64,000 nucleotides of DNA from Maribacter sp. (GTDB lineage: Bacteria > Bacteroidota > Bacteroidia > Flavobacteriales > Flavobacteriaceae), in contig JAHDDL010000003.1 of NCBI GenBank assembly GCA_020629415.1, positions 1 through 64,000 on the forward strand, in the 5' to 3' direction. Below, piece after piece: positions 44,411 through 53,356 of this stretch (position 1 is its first letter; the number at the start of each line of letters is the position of its first letter). The translations under genes were made by a program, and so were the position numbers. The notes under the pieces were generated by a model, which saw only the letters and a list, made by a program, of their open reading frames with translations, searched no databases and was not told the DNA's origin.

Positions 44411-44489
44411 TATCTTTGTCTTGCGCTAGTAAGATGTGTACATGTTTTTTGGATAAAAGCTTAAGCCGATGGGAGCATCGGCTTTTTTT
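44411..44489 (+). ncRNA. Candidate small RNA or long 3' leader with strong terminator
   Basis: A -7-like TATCTTTG at 44411-44418 is followed after about 45 bases by a perfect eight-base hairpin (AGCCGATG 44464-44471 with CATCGGCT 44476-44483) and seven T. An RNA of about 65 bases could be made. No clear -33 box is present, so the hairpin may instead simply terminate the acyl-CoA dehydrogenase transcript. Confidence 0.4.
44464..44489 (+). terminator. Rho-independent terminator
   Basis: Perfect eight-base stem with a four-base loop and a run of seven T, 102 bases after the stop of the acyl-CoA dehydrogenase gene. Confidence 0.9.
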
Positions 44490-44500
44490 GTGCCCTTATT

Positions 44501-45856
44501 TTAGCTTGATAGAAAATTGGAAAACCATTTTCCCGATTCTTTAATTGTTCTCTTCAATGTTTTAAAATCTATGTGTACCAATCCAAATCTAGGATGGTAA
44601 CCTTCTGCCCACTCAAAATTATCTGTAAAGGTCCACACAAAATAACCATGGATATTCAACCCTTCTTGTTTTGCCTTTAGTACTTGACTTAAGTACCGTT
44701 TTAGGAAATCTTTACGTTGGGTATCGTCAATTTTTTTTTCGAACATGGTATCCTTAAAAGCGGCCCCGTTTTCTGTGATGATTATTTTTTTGATTTGGGG
44801 GTAGTCGTTATATTTTTTGATCATATTGTAAATGCTGGGCGGGTACACTTCCCAATCCATCAATGTGGTTTGTACGTTTCTCTTACTGGCCTTAACAATT
44901 TTAGCTTTTATATAGGGTACAAAAAGGCTGTATTTTACCTTCTCCCGTGTATAGTTCTGGATACCGATAAAGTCAAAATTGAACTGGCAATCTTCCATAT
45001 CGGTAGATTGGATGTAAGGCTGAAGTTTCTTTAGAACCGGAGCTTCGTTTATGGGATAACCTAACCCAAGCGCGGGCTCAATAAATAAACGATTAAGCAA
45101 AGCATCGACCTGAACGGCTGTTTTTCTATCTCTTTTATTGTTTCTGTAAGGTGTAATTTGTGAACATGAAAATGTAGTGCCTATATGCGCTTTAGGTACA
45201 AGTTTGCGAAGTAATCTGCCGCCTTCCGCCTGGCACAAAACTGCATGATGTGCTGCTGGCAGAAAATTTTTAAGTCCTTTTTTACCAGGTGCATGAACGC
45301 CTAAAAAGTATCCGGCGCCTATAAAAACCATAGGTTCGTTCAATACCATCCAGTTTTTTACCCGATCTCCAAAAGCGTTTGCACACACTTTAGTGAATTC
45401 TGAAAACCAATTTAAAATGTCTCTATTGGTCCACCCGCCTTTTTCTTCTAAGTTTTGTGGCAGATCCCAATGATACAAAGTAACCCAAGGGGTTATATTT
45501 TGATCTAAACAGAAATTGATGACATCATTATAAAATTCAATTCCTGCTTTATTGATAGCTCCTGTACCGTTGGGTAAAACCCTTGGCCATGAGATCGAGA
45601 AACGATAGTTGTCAATATTCATCGATTTCATTAACAAGATGTCTTCTTTGTATCTATGGTAAAAGTCACATGAAACATTTGCATTGTCCCCGTTTAAGAT
45701 TGTTTTGGGTGTAGCGGTAAATTTGTCCCAAATAGATGGTCCTTTGCCATGAAGATCATATGCGCCCTCAATTTGGTATGCTGCGGTAGATACTCCCCAT
45801 ATAAAATCTTCACCAAAATCTGATGCGTTTAAAATGGCTTCTTTATATGTTTTCAA
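44501..45856 (-). CDS. GH1 family beta-glucosidase
   Basis: A 451-residue glycoside hydrolase family 1 enzyme. It has the N-terminal FIWGVSTAAYQIEGA signature, TLYHWDLPQNLEEKGGW, the acid/base Glu in MVLNEP (near 170), the nucleophile in ITENGAAF (near 360) and FVWTFTDNFEWAEGY. There is no signal peptide, so it acts in the cytosol on beta-glucosides or similar short glycosides. It is the last gene of a minus-strand operon with a glycosyltransferase and an LpxH-like phosphoesterase, which hints at a glycolipid or glycoside intermediate rather than polysaccharide digestion. Confidence 0.92.
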   Translation of the reverse strand: MKTYKEAILNASDFGEDFIWGVSTAAYQIEGAYDLHGKGPSIWDKFTATPKTILNGDNANVSCDFYHRYKEDILLMKSMNIDNYRFSISWPRVLPNGTGAINKAGIEFYNDVINFCLDQNITPWVTLYHWDLPQNLEEKGGWTNRDILNWFSEFTKVCANAFGDRVKNWMVLNEPMVFIGAGYFLGVHAPGKKGLKNFLPAAHHAVLCQAEGGRLLRKLVPKAHIGTTFSCSQITPYRNNKRDRKTAVQVDALLNRLFIEPALGLGYPINEAPVLKKLQPYIQSTDMEDCQFNFDFIGIQNYTREKVKYSLFVPYIKAKIVKASKRNVQTTLMDWEVYPPSIYNMIKKYNDYPQIKKIIITENGAAFKDTMFEKKIDDTQRKDFLKRYLSQVLKAKQEGLNIHGYFVWTFTDNFEWAEGYHPRFGLVHIDFKTLKRTIKESGKWFSNFLSS

Positions 45857-45872
45857 TGAAATACGAGCTTTT

Positions 45873-46871
45873 TTAGCGTAGTACTAAAGATTCTTCTAAA
45901 AGTTTTGAAACTATTTTATCGGTAATATCCGGGTATTCCACTGGTACGATAGTATCTGTGTTTAACCAATGTTTTACTTTGTCCAGATGTTTTTTCTTTA
46001 GTGATTTTATAACCGGAACACCCATTTCTGCCAATGCAGCTGCATTACATTGTTGTTCATACTGACCTTTCATAGGTACTACGAGCAATTTTTTTTGCAT
46101 ATAAAGACTTTCTGCAGGCGCTTCAAAACCGGCGCCGCATAAGACGCCTTTACTGGTAGCCATACTCTTTACAAAAGCTGTGTTTGTAATAGGTTTTATA
46201 TGAATGTTTTTGTTGAAGTATTCATAGGTGTTGTGTTTAGAGAAAACTTCCCATTTGGCACTTTTCATCTTGCTTAAGAAATTCAGGAGTTTTTCATCAC
46301 TATAAGAGGGAAGGTAAACTGTGTAATGTTCACCTTGGGAAATTGATGCTGACCTTATATCATCTCTTATTATAGGTGTGTAAATATTGTCTTCATAGGA
46401 TTTAAAATGTAATCCAAATTGCTGACTTGTTGGGGCATAGTTGTTTAAAATCCATTTGCCCATTCTATCTTTCTTCTTTGGTTTTGGCGCCAAACTAGAT
46501 AGTACCGCCGCCTGGTGGCTGAGACTGAAACATGGTTTATTTTTAAGTTTACATGCCCAGGCCGTAACAGGCTCAAAGTCATTTATGATCAGGTCGTAAT
46601 CTTCTACAGGTATACTTTTAATTTCTTTCTGTAAGCGCATAGAATTGGCTCTGTAGTAGGTTTTCCAAACATCTACGCCACCTTTTTTGCCAAAAATAAA
46701 ACTTAACCCTTTTAATTGATACTTAATGGGGTAGGGTAACTTAATATCAGCTTGTATGCCGCTTACTAAAATATCCAATGATATATGATGCTTTAATAAT
46801 GCGGGTATAACATCTCTTGCTCTGCTCAAGTGTCCGTTTCCGGTACCTTGTATTGCGTATAGTACTCTCAT
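45873..46871 (-). CDS. GT-B fold glycosyltransferase
   Basis: A 332-residue protein opening with VLYAIQGTGNGHLSRA, as in MurG/UGT-like GT-B enzymes. Its nucleotide-sugar-binding half has GVLCGAGFEAPAESLYMQKKLLVVP followed by GQYEQQCNAAALAEMG. The conserved Gly, Glu and Gln positions suit UDP-sugar donors. The start overlaps the upstream phosphoesterase by four bases, so the two are translationally coupled, and GH1 follows after 16 bases. The acceptor is unknown; a membrane lipid is plausible, given the LpxH-like partner. Confidence 0.8.
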   Translation of the reverse strand: MRVLYAIQGTGNGHLSRARDVIPALLKHHISLDILVSGIQADIKLPYPIKYQLKGLSFIFGKKGGVDVWKTYYRANSMRLQKEIKSIPVEDYDLIINDFEPVTAWACKLKNKPCFSLSHQAAVLSSLAPKPKKKDRMGKWILNNYAPTSQQFGLHFKSYEDNIYTPIIRDDIRSASISQGEHYTVYLPSYSDEKLLNFLSKMKSAKWEVFSKHNTYEYFNKNIHIKPITNTAFVKSMATSKGVLCGAGFEAPAESLYMQKKLLVVPMKGQYEQQCNAAALAEMGVPVIKSLKKKHLDKVKHWLNTDTIVPVEYPDITDKIVSKLLEESLVLR

Positions 46872-47731
46872 TTACTCTGCTGTGTCATTCCACTAATTCT
46901 AAACTCCTCTAGTAGGCTTTGAAATAGTTCTGCTTTTTCTAAGACAAATGTTTCTTCTTTACTATCTTCCTTGTGGTCTATGGTGAGTTGGTCTTCTAGA
47001 TATGAATATAATTTCCATTGCCCGTTATGATATTCCAGTGCGGTTAAATTCTCGATCCAATCTCCAGAATTTAAATAGATGACCTCTCCTTTATCCGTTT
47101 TTATCTTTCTGATTTCAGGTTGGTGAATATGTCCACATATTACATAGTCGTACCCATTTTCTATGGCAATATCTGCTGCAATATGCTCAAAGTCGTTAAT
47201 GAACTTAACGGCAGACTTTACACCGTTTTTAATTTTTTTGGACATGGAAATAGGTCCTTTTCCTATTTTTTTGCTGATGAAATTAATGGCTCTATTCAAG
47301 ACAATTAAAAAGTCATAACCTTTTGCTCCAAGTTTGGCTACCCATTTAGAATGTTGCATGGTTACATCAAAAACATCGCCATGAAAAATCCATGCTTTTT
47401 TGTCTTCTAGAGGAATTACCATTTTATTGACAATACTTAAAGAACCCATTCTATTGCCTGTAAACTTGCGCAATAGTTCATCATGGTTTCCGGTAACATA
47501 GTGTACGGGAATTCCTTTTGCAACCCAATCCAATAGAAGTTTAACTACTTTCATGTGAGATTTAGGCCAATACCGCTTACTAAATTGCCAGATATCCACA
47601 ATGTCGCCATTAAGGATTACTTCTTTTGGCCTTATAGATTTCATATACTTTAGAAGCTCTTTGGCGTGGCAACCATATGTGCCTAAATGAACATCGGAAA
47701 TGACCACAATGTCTACATGTCTTTTTTTCAT
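46868..47731 (-). CDS. LpxH-like UDP-2,3-diacylglucosamine diphosphatase family phosphoesterase
   Basis: A 287-residue calcineurin-like metallophosphoesterase with the metal motifs SDVHLGT, NGDIVDIW, GNHDE, FHGDVFD and CGHIHQPE. It resembles LpxH, which cleaves UDP-diacylglucosamine to lipid X in lipid A synthesis. It is longer than E. coli LpxH (240) and carries a basic mid-section. It is first in an operon with a coupled glycosyltransferase and a GH1 enzyme, so it could act on another nucleotide- or phospholipid-linked substrate. The operon start fits the 239-base upstream region. Confidence 0.8.
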   Translation of the reverse strand: MKKRHVDIVVISDVHLGTYGCHAKELLKYMKSIRPKEVILNGDIVDIWQFSKRYWPKSHMKVVKLLLDWVAKGIPVHYVTGNHDELLRKFTGNRMGSLSIVNKMVIPLEDKKAWIFHGDVFDVTMQHSKWVAKLGAKGYDFLIVLNRAINFISKKIGKGPISMSKKIKNGVKSAVKFINDFEHIAADIAIENGYDYVICGHIHQPEIRKIKTDKGEVIYLNSGDWIENLTALEYHNGQWKLYSYLEDQLTIDHKEDSKEETFVLEKAELFQSLLEEFRISGMTQQSK

Positions 47732-47857
47732 AAAATATGTATAGGTTTCTTTCTTGAAAACCTTAAGAAAGTACTATGGGGTAGTTTTACCTCTAATTCA
47801 GTATAATAGGTGGTAGGGGTAGTTGAAGTCAAGGTCAATTCAATAGATTTCATATAG

Positions 47858-47932
47858 TGAAACTTATAGTCGTAAAGTTTCAAAAAATATGCGCGTGGGT
47901 AGGTTACTGGTAACTTATTTTTTAGTTACCAG
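47858..47932. other. Two perfect hairpins upstream of the LpxH-like operon
   Basis: TGAAACTT (47858-47865) pairs with AAGTTTCA (47875-47882), and CTGGTAAC (47907-47914) with GTTACCAG (47925-47932). Both have eight-base perfect stems. Neither is followed by a clear T run. They lie between the end of fdhF and the operon start and may be a leader structure or operators. Confidence 0.45.
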
Positions 47933-47970
47933 ATTGTTATGTAATTGAATTTCAGTATAATGTTGGTTAA

Positions 47971-50268
47971 CTATTTCTTTACCAACCTTACCTTTACCGA
48001 CTTACTGATCGGTGTTTTACTACGATCTGCAAAATGATTGAAGGGTACCAAAACATTGGTCTCCGGAAAATAAGAAGCCAGATTTCCCGATGGAATATTA
48101 TATGGAACGATCTTAAAATTATGGGCGGTTCTTACAATGTCATCATAAGTGCTGGTGATGTCAACTACATCTAACTTGTTAAGACCAACAGCTTTCATGT
48201 CATCTATATTCATGAAGATGACCCGTCTTGCGTTATAAACGCCTCTGTAACGGTCGTCTAAACCATAAATAGTTGTGTTGAACTGATCGTGAGAACGTAT
48301 GGTCATAAGCATATATTCATCTTTTGCCAAAGTGTGTTCAGGTAGTTTGTTAATTGTAAATTGTGCTTTACCGTTTGGTAACATGCTAAAATCCAATTCG
48401 CGAACATTATTTGGCAAGTAATAGCCTGCGCCTTTTGAACGTTCTTCGGTATCATTAAAACCTTTTGCAACTTGGTCGATTCTTTTTCTGATCAATTCAT
48501 AATCTTCACCTAAAGATTTCCAGTTCATAGGATGTTCTTCGCCAAATAAGGAATGCCCTAGATTGGCAATAATTTCCGGTTCGCTCATGATGGCCTCCGA
48601 GGCTGGTTTTAAAATCCCTCTTGATTGTTTTACCCTTCCCATACTATTTTCAACGGTAAAATGACGGGGCTTGCCATTTTTCAAATCTTTTTCAGACCTT
48701 CCAATAGTCGGTAAGATCAAAGCGGTTTTTCCGGTGATTAAATGTGTACGGTTTAATTTGGTACTGATCTGTACCGTTAAATCGCAATTTTGAATTCCCT
48801 TTGCGGTATATTCTGTATCAGATGCCGCCATTAAAAAATTGCCGCCCAAGCACATAAATACTTTGGCGTTACCTTCATACATTGCTTTTAATGTACCTAC
48901 GACATCTATCCCTTCATGGTTAGGTGGTGTAAAACCTAGGTGTTCTTTAATACGGGTATTTAAACCCTCATCAACAAAGTGTTGAATGCCTACGCTACGA
49001 TCACCTTGTACATTACTGTGCCCACGTACCGGACATGTACCTGCATTTGGTTTTCCAATGGCTCCTTTCAACAATAGAAGATTTATGAACTCTCTAATAT
49101 TTTCTACGCCATTCTTGTGTTGGGTAAGACCCATTGCCCAACACACTATAATTTTAGATTTATTCGCCAATAATGTAACCGTGTCGTTTATTTTTTCTTC
49201 GGATACGCCAGTTTGCGCCAATAGGTCTTCCGCATTGTAATTTTTTAAATCAGAAATCAAGGACTCATAACCATCTGTATATTTTTCAATAAAAACGTGG
49301 TCAAAAACTGTATTTCCTTTTTCTTCTAAGGCAACTAATTTCTTTAAAATTAACTTTACCAGAGGTATATCTTGGTTAATGTTGACCGCCAAATGAATAT
49401 CTGCCATGTCTTCACCACCACCGATCCATCCGCCAATATGTTGTGGATTTTTAAAATTCACCAATCCTGATTCTTCTAACGGATTTATACTAATGACCTT
49501 ACCACCGTTCTGCTTGCATTTTTCTAATGCGGATAACATTCTAGGGTGATTGGTGCCTGGGTTTTGCCCGGCTATTAATATGACTTCTGCTTCGTATAAA
49601 TCCTCTAAAGTGGTTGATCCCTTGCCTATGCCTAAGGTTTCTCCCAAGGCAACACCACTACTCTCATGGCACATATTAGAGCAATCCGGAAGGTTGTTGG
49701 TGCCTAATGCACGTGCAAACATGCCATATAAAAAGGCAGCTTCATTACTGGATCTACCAGAAGTGTAAAAGATAGCCTCGTCCGGATTGTTCAACTTTTT
49801 TAATTCAGCTGCAATCAGATCAAACGCGTCCTGCCAAGAAATTGGTTCGTAATGAACGTTGCCGGGTCTTAATACCATAGGTTCAATTAAGCGCCCAAAT
49901 TTGTTGAGTTCATAATCGGTAAGTTGTGAAAGTTCTTCTACAGAATTATTTTTGAAAAAATCTGCACCAATATGTTGTGTGGTAGCTTCATCACCTAAGG
50001 CCTTGGCTCCATTTTCGCAGTACTCAGCTACAGGTGATGGGTGTTCGGGATCGGGCCATGCACAACTTGGGCAATCAAAACCGTCTTTTTGATTCATGCT
50101 CAGCAAGGTGCGCATTGATCGTAATACGCCCATTTCTTTGAACGTATGTTTTAGGGCTTCACGTACGCCTAAATAACCTGCTGCATGAGTTACAGGTTCT
50201 TTTACTTCAATATCAAGAAATTCCTCAGACCCTCTAAAAGAGACGTTACGTTCGTTTTTTGCGTTCAT
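47971..50268 (-). CDS. FdhF/YdeP family molybdopterin oxidoreductase
   Basis: A 765-residue molybdopterin enzyme. The N-terminal region carries GFDCPSCAWPDPEHPS, typical of the FdhF/YdeP group. The molybdopterin domains show FYTSGRSSNEAAFLYG, NMCHESSGVAL, VILIAGQNPGTNHPRML and the C-terminal dinucleotide-binding MTIRSHDQFNTTIYG. Members resemble formate dehydrogenase alpha subunits but usually lack confirmed formate activity. It is cytosolic with no Tat signal. The small gene just upstream (50351-50716) is co-oriented 82 bases away. Confidence 0.88.
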   Translation of the reverse strand: MNAKNERNVSFRGSEEFLDIEVKEPVTHAAGYLGVREALKHTFKEMGVLRSMRTLLSMNQKDGFDCPSCAWPDPEHPSPVAEYCENGAKALGDEATTQHIGADFFKNNSVEELSQLTDYELNKFGRLIEPMVLRPGNVHYEPISWQDAFDLIAAELKKLNNPDEAIFYTSGRSSNEAAFLYGMFARALGTNNLPDCSNMCHESSGVALGETLGIGKGSTTLEDLYEAEVILIAGQNPGTNHPRMLSALEKCKQNGGKVISINPLEESGLVNFKNPQHIGGWIGGGEDMADIHLAVNINQDIPLVKLILKKLVALEEKGNTVFDHVFIEKYTDGYESLISDLKNYNAEDLLAQTGVSEEKINDTVTLLANKSKIIVCWAMGLTQHKNGVENIREFINLLLLKGAIGKPNAGTCPVRGHSNVQGDRSVGIQHFVDEGLNTRIKEHLGFTPPNHEGIDVVGTLKAMYEGNAKVFMCLGGNFLMAASDTEYTAKGIQNCDLTVQISTKLNRTHLITGKTALILPTIGRSEKDLKNGKPRHFTVENSMGRVKQSRGILKPASEAIMSEPEIIANLGHSLFGEEHPMNWKSLGEDYELIRKRIDQVAKGFNDTEERSKGAGYYLPNNVRELDFSMLPNGKAQFTINKLPEHTLAKDEYMLMTIRSHDQFNTTIYGLDDRYRGVYNARRVIFMNIDDMKAVGLNKLDVVDITSTYDDIVRTAHNFKIVPYNIPSGNLASYFPETNVLVPFNHFADRSKTPISKSVKVRLVKK

Positions 50269-50350
50269 GCAATAAACTTAAGAAATGTAATAGTAACGTT
50301 TGTAATCATTTCAATTAAAACTGTAACCCAAATGATTAAAATAGGGGATT

Positions 50351-50716
50351 TTAACTCAACTTAGGGTTGGGGTAATTGTCAGATTGGTCTTCTATAGTAT
50401 TGTCCAAGCAAGTAAAATCTTTTTCCAACAACAGGTAAAGGTTATTGCCGGCTGTAGTTTTCAAGGTATGGTCAAAAGTTATGATGTCATTGGTAAACCA
50501 GGATCTGCCATTGGCCTCTGGCATAAAAAGGGTAATTCTATTGTTTTCAAAATTGATATGTAATTGCTCAATATCGCTCTTTAATACTACACCATAGTTA
50601 AATTTTGTAGTTCCAAAATTTGTACTGTCGTAAATTTCTCCATTTTCCGATAATGTTTTCACTTCAGATTGGGTTAATCTAAACCGTACAGAATCACCTT
50701 TTATTCTAATTTTCAT
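50351..50716 (-). CDS. Small conserved protein (DUF7009-like), probable partner of FdhF/YdeP
   Basis: A 121-residue soluble protein beginning MKIRIKGDSVRFRLTQSEV, followed by beta-rich sequence and a Cys in KDFTCLDN. I recall similar proteins beside molybdoenzyme genes in Bacteroidota (DUF7009); the family name is from memory and tentative. It is transcribed first, ahead of the FdhF/YdeP gene, so it may help cofactor insertion or regulate the enzyme. Confidence 0.6.
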   Translation of the reverse strand: MKIRIKGDSVRFRLTQSEVKTLSENGEIYDSTNFGTTKFNYGVVLKSDIEQLHINFENNRITLFMPEANGRSWFTNDIITFDHTLKTTAGNNLYLLLEKDFTCLDNTIEDQSDNYPNPKLS

Positions 50717-50799
50717 AACTATAGATTCAGTTCACAACAAAAATAGCGCATCTGACAACAAAATATGGGCGATTGACATCAATTTGTTTCCAATATTTA

Positions 50800-50905
50800 A
50801 CCTTACCTATATATTTACAATGTAATTAAAAACGAATTAAATTTTTTCATTTTCATATAGTGTTCTCGTAAAAGAGTCCGGTCTGATAAGATCGGACTCT
50901 TTTTA
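50800..50905 (+). ncRNA. Candidate small RNA with orphan terminator
   Basis: On the plus strand a TATATTTA element at 50810-50817, with a TTTG at 50783-50786 (spacing longer than usual), precedes a terminator at 50871-50905. No plus-strand gene lies upstream: both flanking genes are on the minus strand. A transcript of about 80 bases is possible. The promoter match is weak. Confidence 0.4.
50871..50905 (+). terminator. Orphan plus-strand terminator
   Basis: AAAGAGTCCG (50871-50880) pairs with CGGACTCTTT (50893-50902), followed by TTAG; the stem runs into five T. No plus-strand coding gene precedes it. Confidence 0.75.
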
Positions 50906-50926
50906 GTTTTGGTCTGTTTTGAGCAT

Positions 50927-50959
50927 AAAAAAACCCATTAAATCAATATCTAATGGGTT
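50927..50959 (-). terminator. Terminator of the nucleotidyltransferase gene
   Basis: On the minus strand AACCCATTA (50959-50951) pairs with TAATGGGTT (50940-50932) and seven T follow (A run 50927-50933 on the plus strand). It lies 21 bases after the stop at 50980. Confidence 0.85.
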
Positions 50960-50979
50960 CTTGTATTTGATGAAAAGGC

Positions 50980-51858
50980 TTATTTCCAAATAGGCGCAGG
51001 GTACTTTCCAGAATCGGATTTTTCCTTTAAACTGTTCATTGCTTTTTCCTTATCACTGGCATATGTTACACCAAACCAATCTCCACCAGAAGGTATACAT
51101 TTAACCTCAATTTCGTTGGCCTGTAACATTTCTTGTATCATTAAAGGAATGTAAAGTTCGCTGTTGGCGATACGGTCATCATCTTTTAAGAATATTCTAA
51201 ATTCAGATTCAATCTTATCAAAGATAGATGGTCTACAGACCCAAAAGTTCATACTGGCCTGTTCATTACCTGTAAATTCTAAATTAGTATCCTCATCAAT
51301 AATCTTATCTCCCTGTTGTACCAGTTTTAATCGCTCTTGTACAGATACAAGGTTATCTCCATTTACTTCGCAAACACCTCTAGACACAGAACCATGCTCA
51401 GATAAAGTGTCTTTAAGGGTATAGCCTAAAAGTGCATAGGCACTATCATCCGATTTCATGAAATCCGCCGCTTTTTTGTAGGCAGATTGACCATAAAAAT
51501 CATCTGCGTTGATCACTACAAACGGTCCGTTGATCACATTTCTTGCCGTCCAAACTGCATGAGCGGTACCCCAAGGTTTTTTACGTTCACCTGTAAAAGT
51601 AACTCCGTCAGGTAAATCTGTAAGTTCTTGAGCAAGAACGTTCAATTGAATATTGCTAGGAATTCTTTTTGAAAGATGTTCCTCCAAAAAAGAAACATTT
51701 TCTTTTTTGGTAATAACTACTATCTGTTCAAAGTTATTCTGAATTGCATCATATATGGCAAATTCCATCAAAAACTCACCATTAGGACCTAAATCATCAA
51801 ACTGCTTTAATTTTCCATATCTACTACCGCTACCGGCAGCCATTAATAGTAATGTCAT
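50980..51858 (-). CDS. Sugar nucleotidyltransferase family protein
   Basis: A 292-residue NTP_transferase with the nucleotide-binding LLLMAAGSGSRYGKLKQFD, acceptor-loop GPNGEFLMEFAIYDAI, and FVVINADDFYGQSAY with the metal-binding Asp. It should couple a sugar phosphate or similar phosphate to a nucleotide. The substrate is not clear, and no pathway genes flank it. It has its own terminator. Confidence 0.8.
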   Translation of the reverse strand: MTLLLMAAGSGSRYGKLKQFDDLGPNGEFLMEFAIYDAIQNNFEQIVVITKKENVSFLEEHLSKRIPSNIQLNVLAQELTDLPDGVTFTGERKKPWGTAHAVWTARNVINGPFVVINADDFYGQSAYKKAADFMKSDDSAYALLGYTLKDTLSEHGSVSRGVCEVNGDNLVSVQERLKLVQQGDKIIDEDTNLEFTGNEQASMNFWVCRPSIFDKIESEFRIFLKDDDRIANSELYIPLMIQEMLQANEIEVKCIPSGGDWFGVTYASDKEKAMNSLKEKSDSGKYPAPIWK

Positions 51859-52001
51859 AATTTTCTGTATTTACGGGGCAAAAATAACGAATGTGATTAA
51901 AATTTATAGAGATTAATGAATGTAACCGCTATAAACTTGATGATTAGTTAATATGAATGGGTAAGTTTTTATAAATTCAAAGTCATAAACTTCATAAACA
52001 A

Positions 52002-53354
52002 ATGGCATCAAGAAGAAATTTTATTAAAAATACATCACTGGCTGGTTTAGGGCTTATGGCAGTACCTAGTTTTGCCCGTAAAAATTTTAGCCTTGAGGAT
52101 AAATTGAATGTTGGGCTAATAGGTGTAGGGCTAAGAGGGACCAATCATTTGCAAAATTTATTACTTAGAAATGATATAAACGTAACGGCTATTTGTGATA
52201 TAGATGAAAATAGGATTGCCATTGCCAAAAAGTATATTGCAGATGCAAATGGTAAAGAACCTAAGGTTTTTGGTTCTAATGATCTGGACTATAAGAACCT
52301 GTTGGCCCTAAAGGATGTTGATGCGGTAATCATTGCGACCCCGTGGTTATGGCACACCAGAATGACGGTGGATGCCATGGAAGCGGGAAAGTACGCAGGC
52401 GTGGAAGTTTCTGCGTCTAATACTTTGGAAGAGTGTTGGGATCTGGTGAATACGCATGAACGTACCGGTACCCATATGATGATTCTTGAGAACGTAAATT
52501 ATAGGCGAGATGTATTGGCCGTTCTAAATATGGTAAAGCAAAATGTATTTGGTGAAATGGTTCATTATAGATGCGGATATCAGCATGATTTGCGTCATGT
52601 AAAGTTCAATGATGGTAAAACGGCCTATGGTAAAGGTGTTGAATTTGGTGAAAAGGGTATTTCTGAATCTAAATGGCGAACGGAGCATTCTGTAAAGAGA
52701 AATGCCGATGTTTACCCAACACATGGCTTGGGGCCGGTTGCTGTAATGGCAGATGTCAATAGAGGTAATAGATTTGTATCTATGACTTCACATGCCACGA
52801 AAGGTATTGGCTTGCATAATTATATTGTTGACCAGGGAGGAACACAACACCCAAATGCAAAAATTAAATTTAAACAAGGTGATGTTATCACCACTACCAT
52901 TAACACGGCCAACGGTGAAACCATAATCATTACCCATGACTGTAATTTACCAAGACCGTATTCTTTAGGTTTTAGGGTGCAAGGTGCAAACGGCCTTTGG
53001 GAGGTTGACGGAAGCCGTATTTATGTGGAAGGCAAGTCTGAACCACATCAATGGGATGATGCAAAACCATGGTTAGAACAATATGATCATCCACTTTGGG
53101 AAAAGTATGGAGCGTATGCCTTAAATGCAGGTCATGGCGGTATGGATTTTTTTGTGCTAAATTCTTTTGTAGAATCCGCTAAACAGAACATTGCACCACC
53201 ATTAGATGCGTACGATGCCGCGGCATGGAGTGCTGTAACACCACTCTCGGAAGTTTCGATCGCCAATAATGGCCAACCCCAGGATTTCCCTGATTTTACT
53301 AGAGGACTTTGGATAAAAAGGAAGCCATATCACTGGATGAAAGAAACGTACTAA
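52002..53354 (+). CDS. Tat-exported Gfo/Idh/MocA protein, GH109-like
   Basis: A 450-residue protein with a twin-arginine signal (ASRRNFIKNTSLAGLGLMA) and a Gfo/Idh/MocA NAD-binding domain (NVGLIGVGLRGTNHLQN, AICDIDENR, VIIATPWLWH). The blocks YPTHGLGPVAVMADVNRG and HDLRHVKFNDGK resemble family GH109, NAD-dependent glycosidases such as alpha-N-acetylgalactosaminidase. Export with bound NAD explains the Tat signal. It probably acts on a glycan in the periplasm. It converges on the AEC transporter gene with only a two-base gap. Confidence 0.82.
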   Translation: MASRRNFIKNTSLAGLGLMAVPSFARKNFSLEDKLNVGLIGVGLRGTNHLQNLLLRNDINVTAICDIDENRIAIAKKYIADANGKEPKVFGSNDLDYKNLLALKDVDAVIIATPWLWHTRMTVDAMEAGKYAGVEVSASNTLEECWDLVNTHERTGTHMMILENVNYRRDVLAVLNMVKQNVFGEMVHYRCGYQHDLRHVKFNDGKTAYGKGVEFGEKGISESKWRTEHSVKRNADVYPTHGLGPVAVMADVNRGNRFVSMTSHATKGIGLHNYIVDQGGTQHPNAKIKFKQGDVITTTINTANGETIIITHDCNLPRPYSLGFRVQGANGLWEVDGSRIYVEGKSEPHQWDDAKPWLEQYDHPLWEKYGAYALNAGHGGMDFFVLNSFVESAKQNIAPPLDAYDAAAWSAVTPLSEVSIANNGQPQDFPDFTRGLWIKRKPYHWMKETY

Positions 53355-53356
53355 AT

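Noticed and set aside
52002-53354. Cytosolic inositol dehydrogenase
   Set aside because: The Tat signal and the GH109-type blocks argue for an exported NAD-dependent glycosidase-like protein instead.
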